Assembly: GCA_026193675.1 (NCBI GenBank)
Contig: JAPHSO010000202.1
Span: 1 to 8,440, forward strand
From: Gammaproteobacteria bacterium
Lineage (GTDB): Bacteria; Pseudomonadota; Gammaproteobacteria; Thiohalomonadales; Thiohalomonadaceae
Reading direction: 5' to 3'
DNA length: 8,440 nt
The position numbers were made by a program, and so were the translations under genes. Shown here piece after piece: positions 1 through 6,956 of this stretch (position 1 is its first letter; the number at the start of each line of letters is the position of its first letter). The notes beneath the pieces were generated by a model that was not told the origin of the DNA, ran no database searches, and was given only the letters and a program-made list of their open reading frames with translations.

Positions 1-2
1 AG

Positions 3-668
3 AACTCCATAGAGAGTGTGGCGCTCGCCCTTGCCAAGGGGGGGAGTGGTGTCGAGATCGATGTGCGTTATGACACTGAACAGAAGCTGTTCTTTGTCAC
101 CCATGACTATCCCTATATTCCTCAAAACGGAAAGCTGTTAACCCTCAAAGAGATGTTTGATGCGGTTGGCGATGATGGACACTTCTGGCTCGACTATAAA
201 AATATGCGCTGGCTGGAGCCGGAGCAGACCCAGGATGCAATTAACCGTCTGCTGGAGATCACTGAAAGAGGGGATCTGCGCGAACGGGTCTATGTTGAGG
301 GTGCTGATCCGATCAACCTACCGCTCTATCGTCGGGCGGGTCTGAACACCATCTTTGATGTTCACCCTCCCAAAGATAGCCTGCCGCTCACCACCTTTGT
401 GATGAATATTTATAAGGTTGCCTTCTACTTTGGCGGACACACGGTGATGGGGATGGCGCACGGCAGTGTCGATGACCCGGTCTACGGAGTAGACACTCAA
501 CAGAGTCTCGGCAGTATCCCGCTGTTTCTTTATCACGTTCCAAACGAGGACGAGCTACTCAAGCGGCTGGTCGCTAATAGCGCCGTTCGGGTTGTACTGG
601 TTGGACGTGATATCAGTGTGGGCCGTTTTGAGTTGAACAGCTGCCCCAAAGCGACAGAGAAGAGCTAG
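3..668 (+). CDS. PLC-like/GDPD-like phosphodiesterase (partial, N-terminus outside window)
   Basis: Probable TIM-barrel phosphodiesterase of the PLC-like superfamily, which includes glycerophosphodiester phosphodiesterases (GDPD). The reading frame is open to the window edge. The residues before the GTG at 18 read N-S-I-E-S, matching the family's usual 'N(S/T)xExxxxAxxxGxxxxEIDV' pattern, so that GTG is an internal Val and the true start, with the first catalytic His, is upstream. Visible motifs are VEIDV (codons 51-65, metal-binding Glu and Asp) and FVTHD (codons 93-107, second catalytic His). A WLDYKN motif at about 187-204 is typical of one GDPD-like subgroup. No signal peptide or membrane helix is seen in this part. 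It converges on the LTA-synthase-like gene, with stop codons overlapping in CTAG, and a + strand terminator follows at 685-710. The substrate cannot be inferred; glycerophosphodiesters are the family norm. The superfamily call is fairly firm, the exact activity is not. Confidence 0.72.
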   Translation, partial: NSIESVALALAKGGSGVEIDVRYDTEQKLFFVTHDYPYIPQNGKLLTLKEMFDAVGDDGHFWLDYKNMRWLEPEQTQDAINRLLEITERGDLRERVYVEGADPINLPLYRRAGLNTIFDVHPPKDSLPLTTFVMNIYKVAFYFGGHTVMGMAHGSVDDPVYGVDTQQSLGSIPLFLYHVPNEDELLKRLVANSAVRVVLVGRDISVGRFELNSCPKATEKS

Positions 669-2710
669 TCGATCGTAGCTTTTGAGGGGGGTAGTTCAGC
701 CCCTTTTTTTGTACGCCACCAACTCAGTGCCTTGAGCGCTTTGAAATAGTGTTCGGAGGTGGCGACCAAGGCCTCGCTGGGTATCTTGTCGCTGTCATCA
801 ATCGCTCTAATGGTCGAGTTAGGACTCTCCCCTTTGATGAATGAATCGCCGATTATGTAGAGATCCCCAAGGGCAAAGTCGTTGTCTCTTTTCTGGAATA
901 GATCCATTCCAAATGATGAGAACCGGTGGCCCTTTGGGGCGACCAGATTGACCAGTGTCGGGGTGATGTCGATATGGCTACCACCCTGCCTCATCATCTT
1001 CGGTGCTCCATCAAGTAGATCGGGTCCATAGATGATGAGGGGGATGGCAATCGGTTCAATTAGATTATTTCCCGGGAAACGCACCTGGGCCCTGGCGGTA
1101 TGATCGGCAGTGATGGTAAACAGTGCGTCACCGAACCTCTCATTGGCCCGTTTTACAAACTGACCGGCCTGTCTGTCGGCATACCAGATATGTCCCAAGC
1201 GGGTCAGGGTTTCACGCTTCGTCGCCTCAATCCTGGCGGGTAACTCCTTCATCGGGAATCCCTCTGCTTCAAGATCGATATCAAAAGGTGGGTGGTTGGT
1301 GGTGGTGAGTATGAAGTTAAAGCTGGGAACATCGGGATCGATATTCTCCTCGATATATTCATAGAGCCGTTTGTCATCGACACCCCACTCATTGGTCTCT
1401 TTGCCCCCCTTGCTCATTTTGCCACCACCGTGTAGCTCATCAAATCCCTGATTGGGTGAGAAGCTGTCGAGACGCTCCCAGCTCAGATAACCACCGTAAA
1501 ATAGTCGAGTCTTGTAGCCGAGCTGCTTCATGATGGTGCCGATACCGGTCGCATAGGGCTGGGTCGATTCGAGCTCATAGTTGATGTTGAGACCGACATC
1601 GGGCATCCCGGTAAAGAAGGCGTTGAGAGAACGAATGGTACCGTTACCGGAGGCGAGGAAATTGGGGAAGTAGATCCCCTCGGCAGCAATCTCACTAAAC
1701 AGGGGCGAGAATCCCAGTTCACGATATTGGGGTAGGATGGTCCAGCCGGAGTGGCTCTCCTGCAGCAGTAGGAAGATGTGTTTGGGGCGTTTAATGGTTG
1801 AGCCGGTAGTGGTGCGTAGTAACAGCTCATCCAGATTATCAAATTTGGGAGCACTATCTTGAGGTGTATTGTGGCGCTGGCTGTAGACTGCGCTAGCGGC
1901 TTTGTGGATATCACCACCAGGCCAGATATGGTTGAGCCCTTTGTCACTATCGAGCTGCATCTTCTCCTGAAGGGTGAAGCGCAGAGAGCTGATGGGATTA
2001 ATGACGGTACGGTTGAGGAAAATATCATCAGTGACAAAGGCATACTTGAGGCGCATTGGTTCACCCCAAAGCAGGCCGCCACGCATCATCGCTATAAAGA
2101 GAATAAAACAGCCGAAGTAGATGGCAATTCGCAGTGGGCGCTTTTCGGTGAGCGGGCGCATGAACAGACTACGCCAGTTGATATCGTAATTGAGCCAACG
2201 ACTCCCTATACGAGAGACACTCCAGATGACAAAAATCGACAGAAGCAGAAATGGAATCGGGTTGTACTCTTTCCAGATGGTGATCAGGATCGCCTCGGTA
2301 TCATCATGAATTAGACCGAAGATACGCATATTGAATTGATCGCCAAACTCACCGAAGAAGACGATGTCGGCACCGAGAAAGGGGATGGCGAGAATGATGT
2401 AGAGCTGTAGAAAACCGTAGCGTAGCTTCTGCAGCAGTCTGTTCTGATTCAATAGTGGTAGTAGCAGGGCCAGCAATAGCGTGGGCAGAACCCATACGGC
2501 AGCCACCGCGATGTCATATCGAAAACCGGTACCGAGCACACTCAACAGATTGCTCAGGGTGATCGATTCGCTCTGCTGATGAAAAGTGGTGATCAGGACA
2601 ATGCGAAATAGCGAAAGGGTGAGCGTGATAAAGGCGATGACCTGAAAGTCTTTACCCCAGTTGTAGAGAAGAGGAGAGGCTCTGTTTGTCGGGTCGGCCC
2701 CTCTGCTCAT
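665..2710 (-). CDS. LTA synthase family membrane phosphoglycerol transferase-like protein
   Basis: A 681-residue inner-membrane protein of the alkaline phosphatase/sulfatase superfamily, related to LtaS and OpgB/MdoB. These enzymes move glycerol-phosphate from phosphatidylglycerol onto an acceptor polymer. About five hydrophobic segments lie at residues 22-43, 65-88, 97-120, 150-168 and 194-212. An extracytoplasmic catalytic domain spans about 308-610. Active-site matches to LtaS are Glu318 in QESHSGW, nucleophile Thr358 in GNGTIRS, His473 in TNHPPF, Asp536-His537 in TADHT and His579 in GSHID. Their spacing follows LtaS E255, T300, H416 and D475/H476 closely, so it looks catalytically intact. 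The ATG overlaps the tsaD stop as ATGA; only a weak GGGAC lies upstream, so translation is probably coupled to tsaD. In Gram-negatives the acceptor is often periplasmic glucan, but acceptor and donor are not shown here. The C-terminal Lys-Lys-Gly-Ala-Glu-Leu-Pro-Pro tail is encoded by the antisense of the neighbour's terminator. Confidence 0.85.
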   Translation of the reverse strand: MSRGADPTNRASPLLYNWGKDFQVIAFITLTLSLFRIVLITTFHQQSESITLSNLLSVLGTGFRYDIAVAAVWVLPTLLLALLLPLLNQNRLLQKLRYGFLQLYIILAIPFLGADIVFFGEFGDQFNMRIFGLIHDDTEAILITIWKEYNPIPFLLLSIFVIWSVSRIGSRWLNYDINWRSLFMRPLTEKRPLRIAIYFGCFILFIAMMRGGLLWGEPMRLKYAFVTDDIFLNRTVINPISSLRFTLQEKMQLDSDKGLNHIWPGGDIHKAASAVYSQRHNTPQDSAPKFDNLDELLLRTTTGSTIKRPKHIFLLLQESHSGWTILPQYRELGFSPLFSEIAAEGIYFPNFLASGNGTIRSLNAFFTGMPDVGLNINYELESTQPYATGIGTIMKQLGYKTRLFYGGYLSWERLDSFSPNQGFDELHGGGKMSKGGKETNEWGVDDKRLYEYIEENIDPDVPSFNFILTTTNHPPFDIDLEAEGFPMKELPARIEATKRETLTRLGHIWYADRQAGQFVKRANERFGDALFTITADHTARAQVRFPGNNLIEPIAIPLIIYGPDLLDGAPKMMRQGGSHIDITPTLVNLVAPKGHRFSSFGMDLFQKRDNDFALGDLYIIGDSFIKGESPNSTIRAIDDSDKIPSEALVATSEHYFKALKALSWWRTKKGAELPPSKATID
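685..710 (+). terminator. Intrinsic terminator of the phosphodiesterase gene, inside the opposing CDS
   Basis: AGGGG at 685-689 pairs with CCCCT at 700-704 (other registers of the six-G run also work, with a loop of about 8-10 bases). Seven T residues at 704-710 follow at once. It starts 17 bases after the + strand stop at 666-668, the expected position. It is one-directional: the - strand copy has an A-run before the hairpin and no U-tract after it. It lies wholly within the last codons of the - strand LTA-synthase-like gene. Confidence 0.68.
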
Positions 2711-3729
2711 GCCAGTTTAAGTCCCGAGTCGATCGGCCAGCGTGGGGTAGCGCTAAATGTGAGATCTTCAGAATTTGAACCACCCCGGCTCATGCGCAGA
2801 TAACCGGCATAGGCGATCATCGCCCCGTTATCGGTGCAGAATTCTGGGCGCGGATAAAAGAGTTTAAATCCCTGCTCTTCAGCAAATTGGGATAGCTTTT
2901 CTCGCAAACCTTTGTTGGCGCTTACACCACCGGCGAGTACCAGGGTGTCGTGTCCGGTCTGTTGCATGGCGCGCTTGCATTTGATGGCAAGGGTATCGAC
3001 CACCGCATCCTGAAAGGCGAGCGAGACATTGGCGCGATCCTGCTCGCTCTTGTCGCTTCTGTTCCAGGTGTTGAGGGTAAAGGTCTTCAACCCGCTGAAG
3101 CTGAAGTCGAGACCGGGACGGTCGGTCATCGGTCGCGGAAATTTGTAGATACCCTGTTCGCCTGATTCGGCACACTTTGCCAGGATGGGACCTCCGGGAT
3201 AGCCGAGCCCCAGCATCTTGGCGGTCTTGTCGAACGCCTCACCGGCAGCATCATCGAGAGACTCACCAAGGATCTCGTACTCGCCCACCGACTGCACATC
3301 GACCAGCATGGTGTGACCTCCCGAAACCAGCAGCGCCACAAACGGGAACTCCGGCTGTGCCTCTTCAAGCATCGGTGCCAGCAGATGTCCCTCCATGTGG
3401 TGAATCTCAATGGCGGGGACACCAAGTCCATAGGCGATACTACGACCGATGGCGGCACCGACCAACAGCGCGCCGATCAATCCTGGTCCTGCAGTATAGG
3501 CGACGCCGCCAATGGCACTTTTCTCTATGCCGGCCTGCTTAAGAACCTCCTCAATCAGCGGAATTGCTCGGTGGATATGATCGCGTGAGGCAAGTTCCGG
3601 TACTACGCCACCATACTGGGCGTGCAGCTCGATCTGGCTATGCAATGTATGAGCAAGTAGACCTCTGTCACTATCGTAAAGGGCGATACCGGTTTCGTCA
3701 CAGGAGGATTCGATGCCTAAAACAATCAT
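2707..3729 (-). CDS. tsaD: tRNA N6-threonylcarbamoyladenosine transferase TsaD
   Basis: TsaD (Kae1/Qri7/YgjD family) transfers the threonylcarbamoyl group from threonylcarbamoyl-AMP to A37 of ANN-decoding tRNAs, making t6A in the cytoplasm with TsaB and TsaE (neither in this window). At 340 residues it is close to the E. coli protein (337). Visible signatures are the N-terminal ASKHA start IVLGIESSCDETG, the HHMEGH metal site with His111 and His115, SGGHT at 136-140, and GEAFDKTAK at 163-171. Further on are LAGGVSAN at 265-272 and the C-terminal CTDNGAM with Asp300; the His and Asp numbers coincide with those known in E. coli TsaD. The ATG overlaps the tsaC stop in ATGA and its own TGA overlaps the next gene's ATG, so it sits in the middle of a translationally coupled trio. 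A GAGGT about 11 bases upstream, inside the end of tsaC, can serve as Shine-Dalgarno. Confidence 0.97.
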   Translation of the reverse strand: MIVLGIESSCDETGIALYDSDRGLLAHTLHSQIELHAQYGGVVPELASRDHIHRAIPLIEEVLKQAGIEKSAIGGVAYTAGPGLIGALLVGAAIGRSIAYGLGVPAIEIHHMEGHLLAPMLEEAQPEFPFVALLVSGGHTMLVDVQSVGEYEILGESLDDAAGEAFDKTAKMLGLGYPGGPILAKCAESGEQGIYKFPRPMTDRPGLDFSFSGLKTFTLNTWNRSDKSEQDRANVSLAFQDAVVDTLAIKCKRAMQQTGHDTLVLAGGVSANKGLREKLSQFAEEQGFKLFYPRPEFCTDNGAMIAYAGYLRMSRGGSNSEDLTFSATPRWPIDSGLKLA

Positions 3730-4283
3730 TGGGCTCTTAATACCTCACCGGTGATGGCTGTGCGAATCTCAGATGGATTGGGATTGGCCCCGAGTTCACC
3801 CGGTAGATAGTAGTCGATGGCCTGACCAAAAGTTTTGCGTAACCTGGTGGTAGAGCGAATCATCGGTGCGCCTGAGATATTAGCGCTGGTAGAGATAAGG
3901 GCACCACCAAAATGGCGGCAGATTGCTGAGGCGACCGGATGGGCTGTGACACGAACCGCAACGGTCGTACGACCCCCGGTGATCTCATCGGGAAGCTCAG
4001 GATGGGCCGGTACGACCCAGGTGACGGGGCCGGGCCAGCTCTGCATCATCTCTTCGGTAATCTCGAAATCGGGATCGATGTAGGGGGTGATCTGTTCCAG
4101 CGACGCTGCGATGAGGATTAACCCCTTGTTCCAGTCGCGCTGTTTGATAGCCAGAATGTGTCGGATCGCAGCGATATCGAGCGGATCACAACCGAGTCCA
4201 TAGACCGACTCGGTTGGATAGCTGATGACGGCTCCGGCAGATAGATAGCGGGCGGCCAGACGGAGCTGGTGTGGAGATGCCAT
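3726..4283 (-). CDS. tsaC: L-threonylcarbamoyladenylate synthase TsaC (YrdC/Sua5 family)
   Basis: Makes threonylcarbamoyl-AMP from L-threonine, bicarbonate and ATP, the first step of t6A tRNA modification; the product is used by TsaD, encoded next. At 185 residues it is the short TsaC form lacking the extra C-terminal Sua5 domain. Motifs seen are ISYPTESVYGLGCDP at 20-34, the nucleotide-binding KQRDWNKG at 47-54, WPGPVTWV at 83-90, AVRVTAHP at 109-116, STSANISG at 131-138 and the closing PSEIRTAITGEVLR, all as in E. coli TsaC (RimN). The ATG lies 20 bases after the purE stop. No clear Shine-Dalgarno is visible there, suggesting coupling or leaderless-like initiation downstream of purE. Its TGA overlaps the tsaD ATG by four bases. 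Adjacency of tsaC and tsaD is functionally sensible but is not the E. coli arrangement. Confidence 0.95.
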   Translation of the reverse strand: MASPHQLRLAARYLSAGAVISYPTESVYGLGCDPLDIAAIRHILAIKQRDWNKGLILIAASLEQITPYIDPDFEITEEMMQSWPGPVTWVVPAHPELPDEITGGRTTVAVRVTAHPVASAICRHFGGALISTSANISGAPMIRSTTRLRKTFGQAIDYYLPGELGANPNPSEIRTAITGEVLRAQ

Positions 4284-4303
4284 ATCTATCTAACAGTTAT
4301 TGA

Positions 4304-4813
4304 TTAAGCGAGCCCTAGCTCTTGCTGAACCTTGCTGTTTTTCTCTTCAATCGCCTTGGCATTGGCAACACGCTCATCACGTAGACGCTGCGCCAACTCC
4401 TCATCGCTAGTGGCGAGGATCTGAGCGGCGAGGTAGGCGGCGTTCTTGGCTCCGGCACTGCCGATAGCGACTGTTGCGACAGGGATACCACCGGGCATCA
4501 TCACGGTTGAGAGCAGAGCATCCTGTCCCTTAAGTGGACCACCATCAATCGGTACACCGATGACCGGCTTAACGGTAATCGCTGAAACCGCACCGGCAAG
4601 ATGAGCCGCAAGGCCGGCTGCACAGATGAATACGTCGCAACCACGCTTCTCTGCATCGACCACATAGCTGTGGGTCGCTTCAGGGGTACGGTGGGCTGAG
4701 GTGATACGAACCTCATAACCGATTTCCATCAATTTGAGGATATCGAGGGTCGACTTCATGGTCGGAAGATCGGAGTCCGATCCCATTAAAATGGCTACGA
4801 ATGGTTTTGACAT
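4304..4813 (-). CDS. purE: N5-carboxyaminoimidazole ribonucleotide mutase PurE
   Basis: PurE converts N5-CAIR to CAIR in de novo purine synthesis, normally after PurK has carboxylated AIR. The 169-residue protein has the class I signature: AILMGSDSDLPTM at 7-19, SAHRTP at 39-44 with catalytic His41, the AAHLAG loop at 69-74, and GIPVATVAIG at 109-118 followed by AGAKNAAYLAAQIL. Class II PurE, which uses CO2 directly, usually has AHKT rather than AHRT, so class I is favoured. I chose the ATG at 4813 over the in-frame TTG at 4822 because family proteins begin close to this Met and the TTG has nothing better upstream. The Shine-Dalgarno is weak and the leader A+T-rich. purK does not follow; tsaC starts 20 bases on. 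A promoter candidate lies at 4853-4879. Confidence 0.95.
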   Translation of the reverse strand: MSKPFVAILMGSDSDLPTMKSTLDILKLMEIGYEVRITSAHRTPEATHSYVVDAEKRGCDVFICAAGLAAHLAGAVSAITVKPVIGVPIDGGPLKGQDALLSTVMMPGGIPVATVAIGSAGAKNAAYLAAQILATSDEELAQRLRDERVANAKAIEEKNSKVQQELGLA

Positions 4814-4852
4814 AATATTCAACTTTGTTAATTAATTGTGGAAACGGGGGCT

Positions 4853-4879
4853 ATTTTAACAGAATCGGATTCTGGTGAA
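4853..4879 (-). promoter_or_regulatory. Candidate promoter of the purE-tsaC-tsaD operon
   Basis: On the - strand an extended -10 (TG, one base, TAAAAT at 4858-4853) is preceded at 15 bases by TTCACC (4879-4874; four of six matches to TTGACA). The short spacer suits an extended -10 promoter. It would start transcription near 4846, about 33 bases before the purE ATG. It lies in the 85-base gap after odc, so block (iii) can be transcribed independently of the polyamine genes. No canonical PurR box is visible. Confidence 0.45.
4860..4874. promoter_or_regulatory. Perfect 15-base palindrome in the purE promoter spacer (possible operator)
   Basis: CAGAATC and GATTCTG are exact inverted repeats around one central base (4867). 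The palindrome fills the space between the candidate -35 and -10 of purE, where a bound dimeric repressor would block RNA polymerase. It is not a good terminator for odc: the 7-base stem has no loop to speak of and no T-run follows. It does not resemble the PurR consensus. The operator role is inferred from position and symmetry only. Confidence 0.35.
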
Positions 4880-4898
4880 ATATGGCTGTTTGATTTTG

Positions 4899-6089
4899 CT
4901 ATCGGTAGGCTAAATGGAGCAGGTTTGTTGCGCTATCTGATTCAGTGTCGCGATTGATGGCAACGATGGTGGCGCGCTCAAACAGATTGAAGTCGGTGGC
5001 GCTGGCCGAGGTGTAGGCGCCCATCTGATGACCTATGACCAGATCGCCGATATTGAGTGAAGGGAGCTCAACATCCTCTGCGATCACATCAATGCTGTCG
5101 CAGGTGGGTCCAGCAATGACGGCCGCTTCACGCTCATCATGATCACTGAAAACGGTGAGAGGATAGAGGGCGTGGTCGAAGAGTTGACCGCTATAGGAGC
5201 CGTAGAGGCCATCATCAAGGTAGTACCAGACCTGTTCGCCACGACGCGCCTTACCCATCACTCTGCTGACCGCCTCCATGGAGGGGGCGGAGAGATAACG
5301 CCCCGGCTCGGCAATAATGTGCAGATGTTCTGGCAAAGTCGCCAGTGCGGCTCGAATCGGTGCACAGAAACGATCAATATCAACCTCTGCAGTATCGCCC
5401 ACATACTCGACCGGGAAACCACCACCGATATCAAGGATAGCCATGCTTCTACTGCTCTGCTCATTATAGCGATGTATGATCTCACCACAGGCCTCAATGG
5501 CACGCACATGGTTAGAGGCGTCGGGGCATTGAGAGCCGGCGTGGAACGAGAGTCCTTTAACGTGAATGCCCAGGGCGTTGGCCTTCTGCAGCAGCATCTC
5601 AACCTCATCGGGACGGCAACCAAACTTGCGTGATAGATCGACCGGTGAGTCGGGATTGGGGAAGCTGACGCGTACCAGCAGGCCGACTCGGTGACGATAG
5701 TCGACAAACTTCTCCAGCTCATAGATGTTATCGATCACAAAGGTGGTGCAGCCGAAACGCAATGCGTCACGAATATCGCGGTCACGTTTAATTGGGTGGG
5801 TGTGGATGGTGTGGCGTGGCTCTGCACGCTGCTCCCGTAGTAGTTCTATCTCACCACTAGTGGCGATATCGAAGCTGGCTCCCAACTGGTGCAGGGTGTC
5901 GATTGCTGCAGGGTGGGGCAGTGATTTAATCGCGTAGAAGAGCTCCACACCCGGCAGGGCACTGCTCAGTTTTTTATACTGCTGGGTCAGGAGATCGCAG
6001 TCGAGCACCAGCAGAGGCGAGCCATGCTCCGCTACCAGTTGCTGGTAGGGGGCCGCTTCGCGAATGGTTTTGACTGTTAACCGTTTCAT
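4899..6089 (-). CDS. Fold III (eukaryotic-type) ornithine decarboxylase
   Basis: A PLP-dependent decarboxylase of the alanine racemase-fold ODC/DapDC family, 396 residues, most likely converting L-ornithine to putrescine in the cytoplasm. The N-terminal TIM barrel carries Lys55 in FYAIKSLP (Schiff base with PLP), HAGS at 183-186, the GGGFP phosphate loop at 222-226 and EPGRYL at 261-266. The C-terminal beta domain has DDGLYGSYSG at 292-301, GPTCDSID at 327-334 with catalytic Cys330 and Asp331, and GAYT at 357-360. CDSxD rather than CES(G/S)D favours ornithine decarboxylase over diaminopimelate decarboxylase. Some relatives also accept lysine, and carboxynorspermidine decarboxylase is a more distant alternative. 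It is the last gene of speD-speE-odc, starting 18 bases after speE, with only a weak GGA as Shine-Dalgarno. Context with SpeD and SpeE strongly supports the putrescine role. It is unrelated in fold to the large E. coli SpeC. Confidence 0.88.
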   Translation of the reverse strand: MKRLTVKTIREAAPYQQLVAEHGSPLLVLDCDLLTQQYKKLSSALPGVELFYAIKSLPHPAAIDTLHQLGASFDIATSGEIELLREQRAEPRHTIHTHPIKRDRDIRDALRFGCTTFVIDNIYELEKFVDYRHRVGLLVRVSFPNPDSPVDLSRKFGCRPDEVEMLLQKANALGIHVKGLSFHAGSQCPDASNHVRAIEACGEIIHRYNEQSSRSMAILDIGGGFPVEYVGDTAEVDIDRFCAPIRAALATLPEHLHIIAEPGRYLSAPSMEAVSRVMGKARRGEQVWYYLDDGLYGSYSGQLFDHALYPLTVFSDHDEREAAVIAGPTCDSIDVIAEDVELPSLNIGDLVIGHQMGAYTSASATDFNLFERATIVAINRDTESDSATNLLHLAYR

Positions 6090-6107
6090 CTCAATAAGTC
6101 CGTTACA

Positions 6108-6956
6108 CTAAACTTGGGTCGCTTCCACAATATATTGCGGTAGGGCAAAGCTAGCCAGATGGATCGCCGGATTATAGTAGCGGGTTTTGATCTCTGCACT
6201 TTGATAGCGCTCCTCAATCGTCTCCAGTGTCTGTTGACGAGCTGCAGGATTATCACTACCCCAGGCGAAGGTCATGATACCGCCAATATAGGTCGGTACT
6301 GCAGCGCTGTAGAAGCTACGATCAGCAAAGTGTGGCTTGAATCTCAGAGCGGTGTTGACCACCTCATCGAGCTGCATATAGGCGACACCGTTCTGGGTCA
6401 CCATAATGCCCTCGGGCTTGAGGCAGCTCTTGCAGTTGCCATAGAAGTCCTCGGTGAAGAGCACCTCGGCAGGACCGATGGGATCGGTGCTGTCGGAGAT
6501 GATCAGATCGAACTGCCTGTCACAGTTTTTAACATAGTTGGCACCATCATCAATGACAATCTCAACACGCGGATCGTCGTAGGCTCCGGCACTGTGGTTG
6601 GGGAGGTACTCCTTGCACATCTCCACCACCTGGTCGTCGATCTCCACCTGGGTGATCTCTTCAACACCGGTATGCTTGCACACCTCTCGCAGAATGCCGC
6701 CATCACCGCCACCGATGATCAATACACTCTTGACGTTGCCATGGGCCAGTAGCGGCACATGGGTCAGCATCTCGTGGTAGATAAACTCATCGGCCTCGGT
6801 GGTCTGGATGACGCCATCCAGAGCCATCACTCGACCGAAGAGGGCGTTCTCAAAGATGACCAGATGCTGATGGTCGGTCTTGTTTTCGAAGTAGAGCCTG
6901 TCTACTCGAAACTCCTGACCATAGCTATCGTAGAGCGTTTCCGCGTAGTGTTTCAC
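6108..6956 (-). CDS. speE: Spermidine synthase SpeE
   Basis: Aminopropyltransferase that joins the aminopropyl group of decarboxylated S-adenosylmethionine to putrescine, giving spermidine and methylthioadenosine. The 282-residue protein has the small N-terminal beta domain, then the Rossmann-like methyltransferase fold. Motifs are YHEMLTHVPLL at 60-70, the nucleotide-binding VLIIGGGDGG at 78-87, VEID at 104-107, DDG at 136-138, the gate/catalytic DSTDPIGPA at 155-163 with Asp155 and Asp158, TQNG at 187-190 and YYNPAIHLASFALP at 260-273. The start is a GTG whose G is the last base of the speD TAG stop (TAGTG overlap), giving MKHYAETLYD, the usual N-terminus of the family. The one-base overlap implies coupled translation with speD. 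Putrescine as acceptor is the expected case; cadaverine or agmatine cannot be excluded from sequence alone. Confidence 0.96.
   Translation of the reverse strand: MKHYAETLYDSYGQEFRVDRLYFENKTDHQHLVIFENALFGRVMALDGVIQTTEADEFIYHEMLTHVPLLAHGNVKSVLIIGGGDGGILREVCKHTGVEEITQVEIDDQVVEMCKEYLPNHSAGAYDDPRVEIVIDDGANYVKNCDRQFDLIISDSTDPIGPAEVLFTEDFYGNCKSCLKPEGIMVTQNGVAYMQLDEVVNTALRFKPHFADRSFYSAAVPTYIGGIMTFAWGSDNPAARQQTLETIEERYQSAEIKTRYYNPAIHLASFALPQYIVEATQV

Noticed and set aside
18..20. GTG as start codon of the + strand phosphodiesterase.
   Set aside because: The frame stays open to the window edge and the upstream residues N-S-I-E-S continue the family motif, so this is an internal codon.
704..714. A_AAA_AAA slippery heptamer in frame near the end of the LTA-synthase-like gene, next to a G/C hairpin.
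   Set aside because: The hairpin begins without the needed spacer, slipping would only swap a few terminal residues, and the A7 run is explained as the antisense of the neighbour's terminator.
1859..2314. + strand open frame of 151 codons opposite the LTA-synthase-like gene.
   Set aside because: Shadow of the membrane-domain coding region; no supporting signals.
4814..4822. TTG at 4820-4822 as purE start, adding three residues.
   Set aside because: No better ribosome site than the ATG at 4811-4813, and the ATG fits family N-termini.
6159..6752. Long + strand open frame (197 codons) opposite speE.
   Set aside because: Antisense shadow of a strongly conserved gene; no ribosome site or family pattern.
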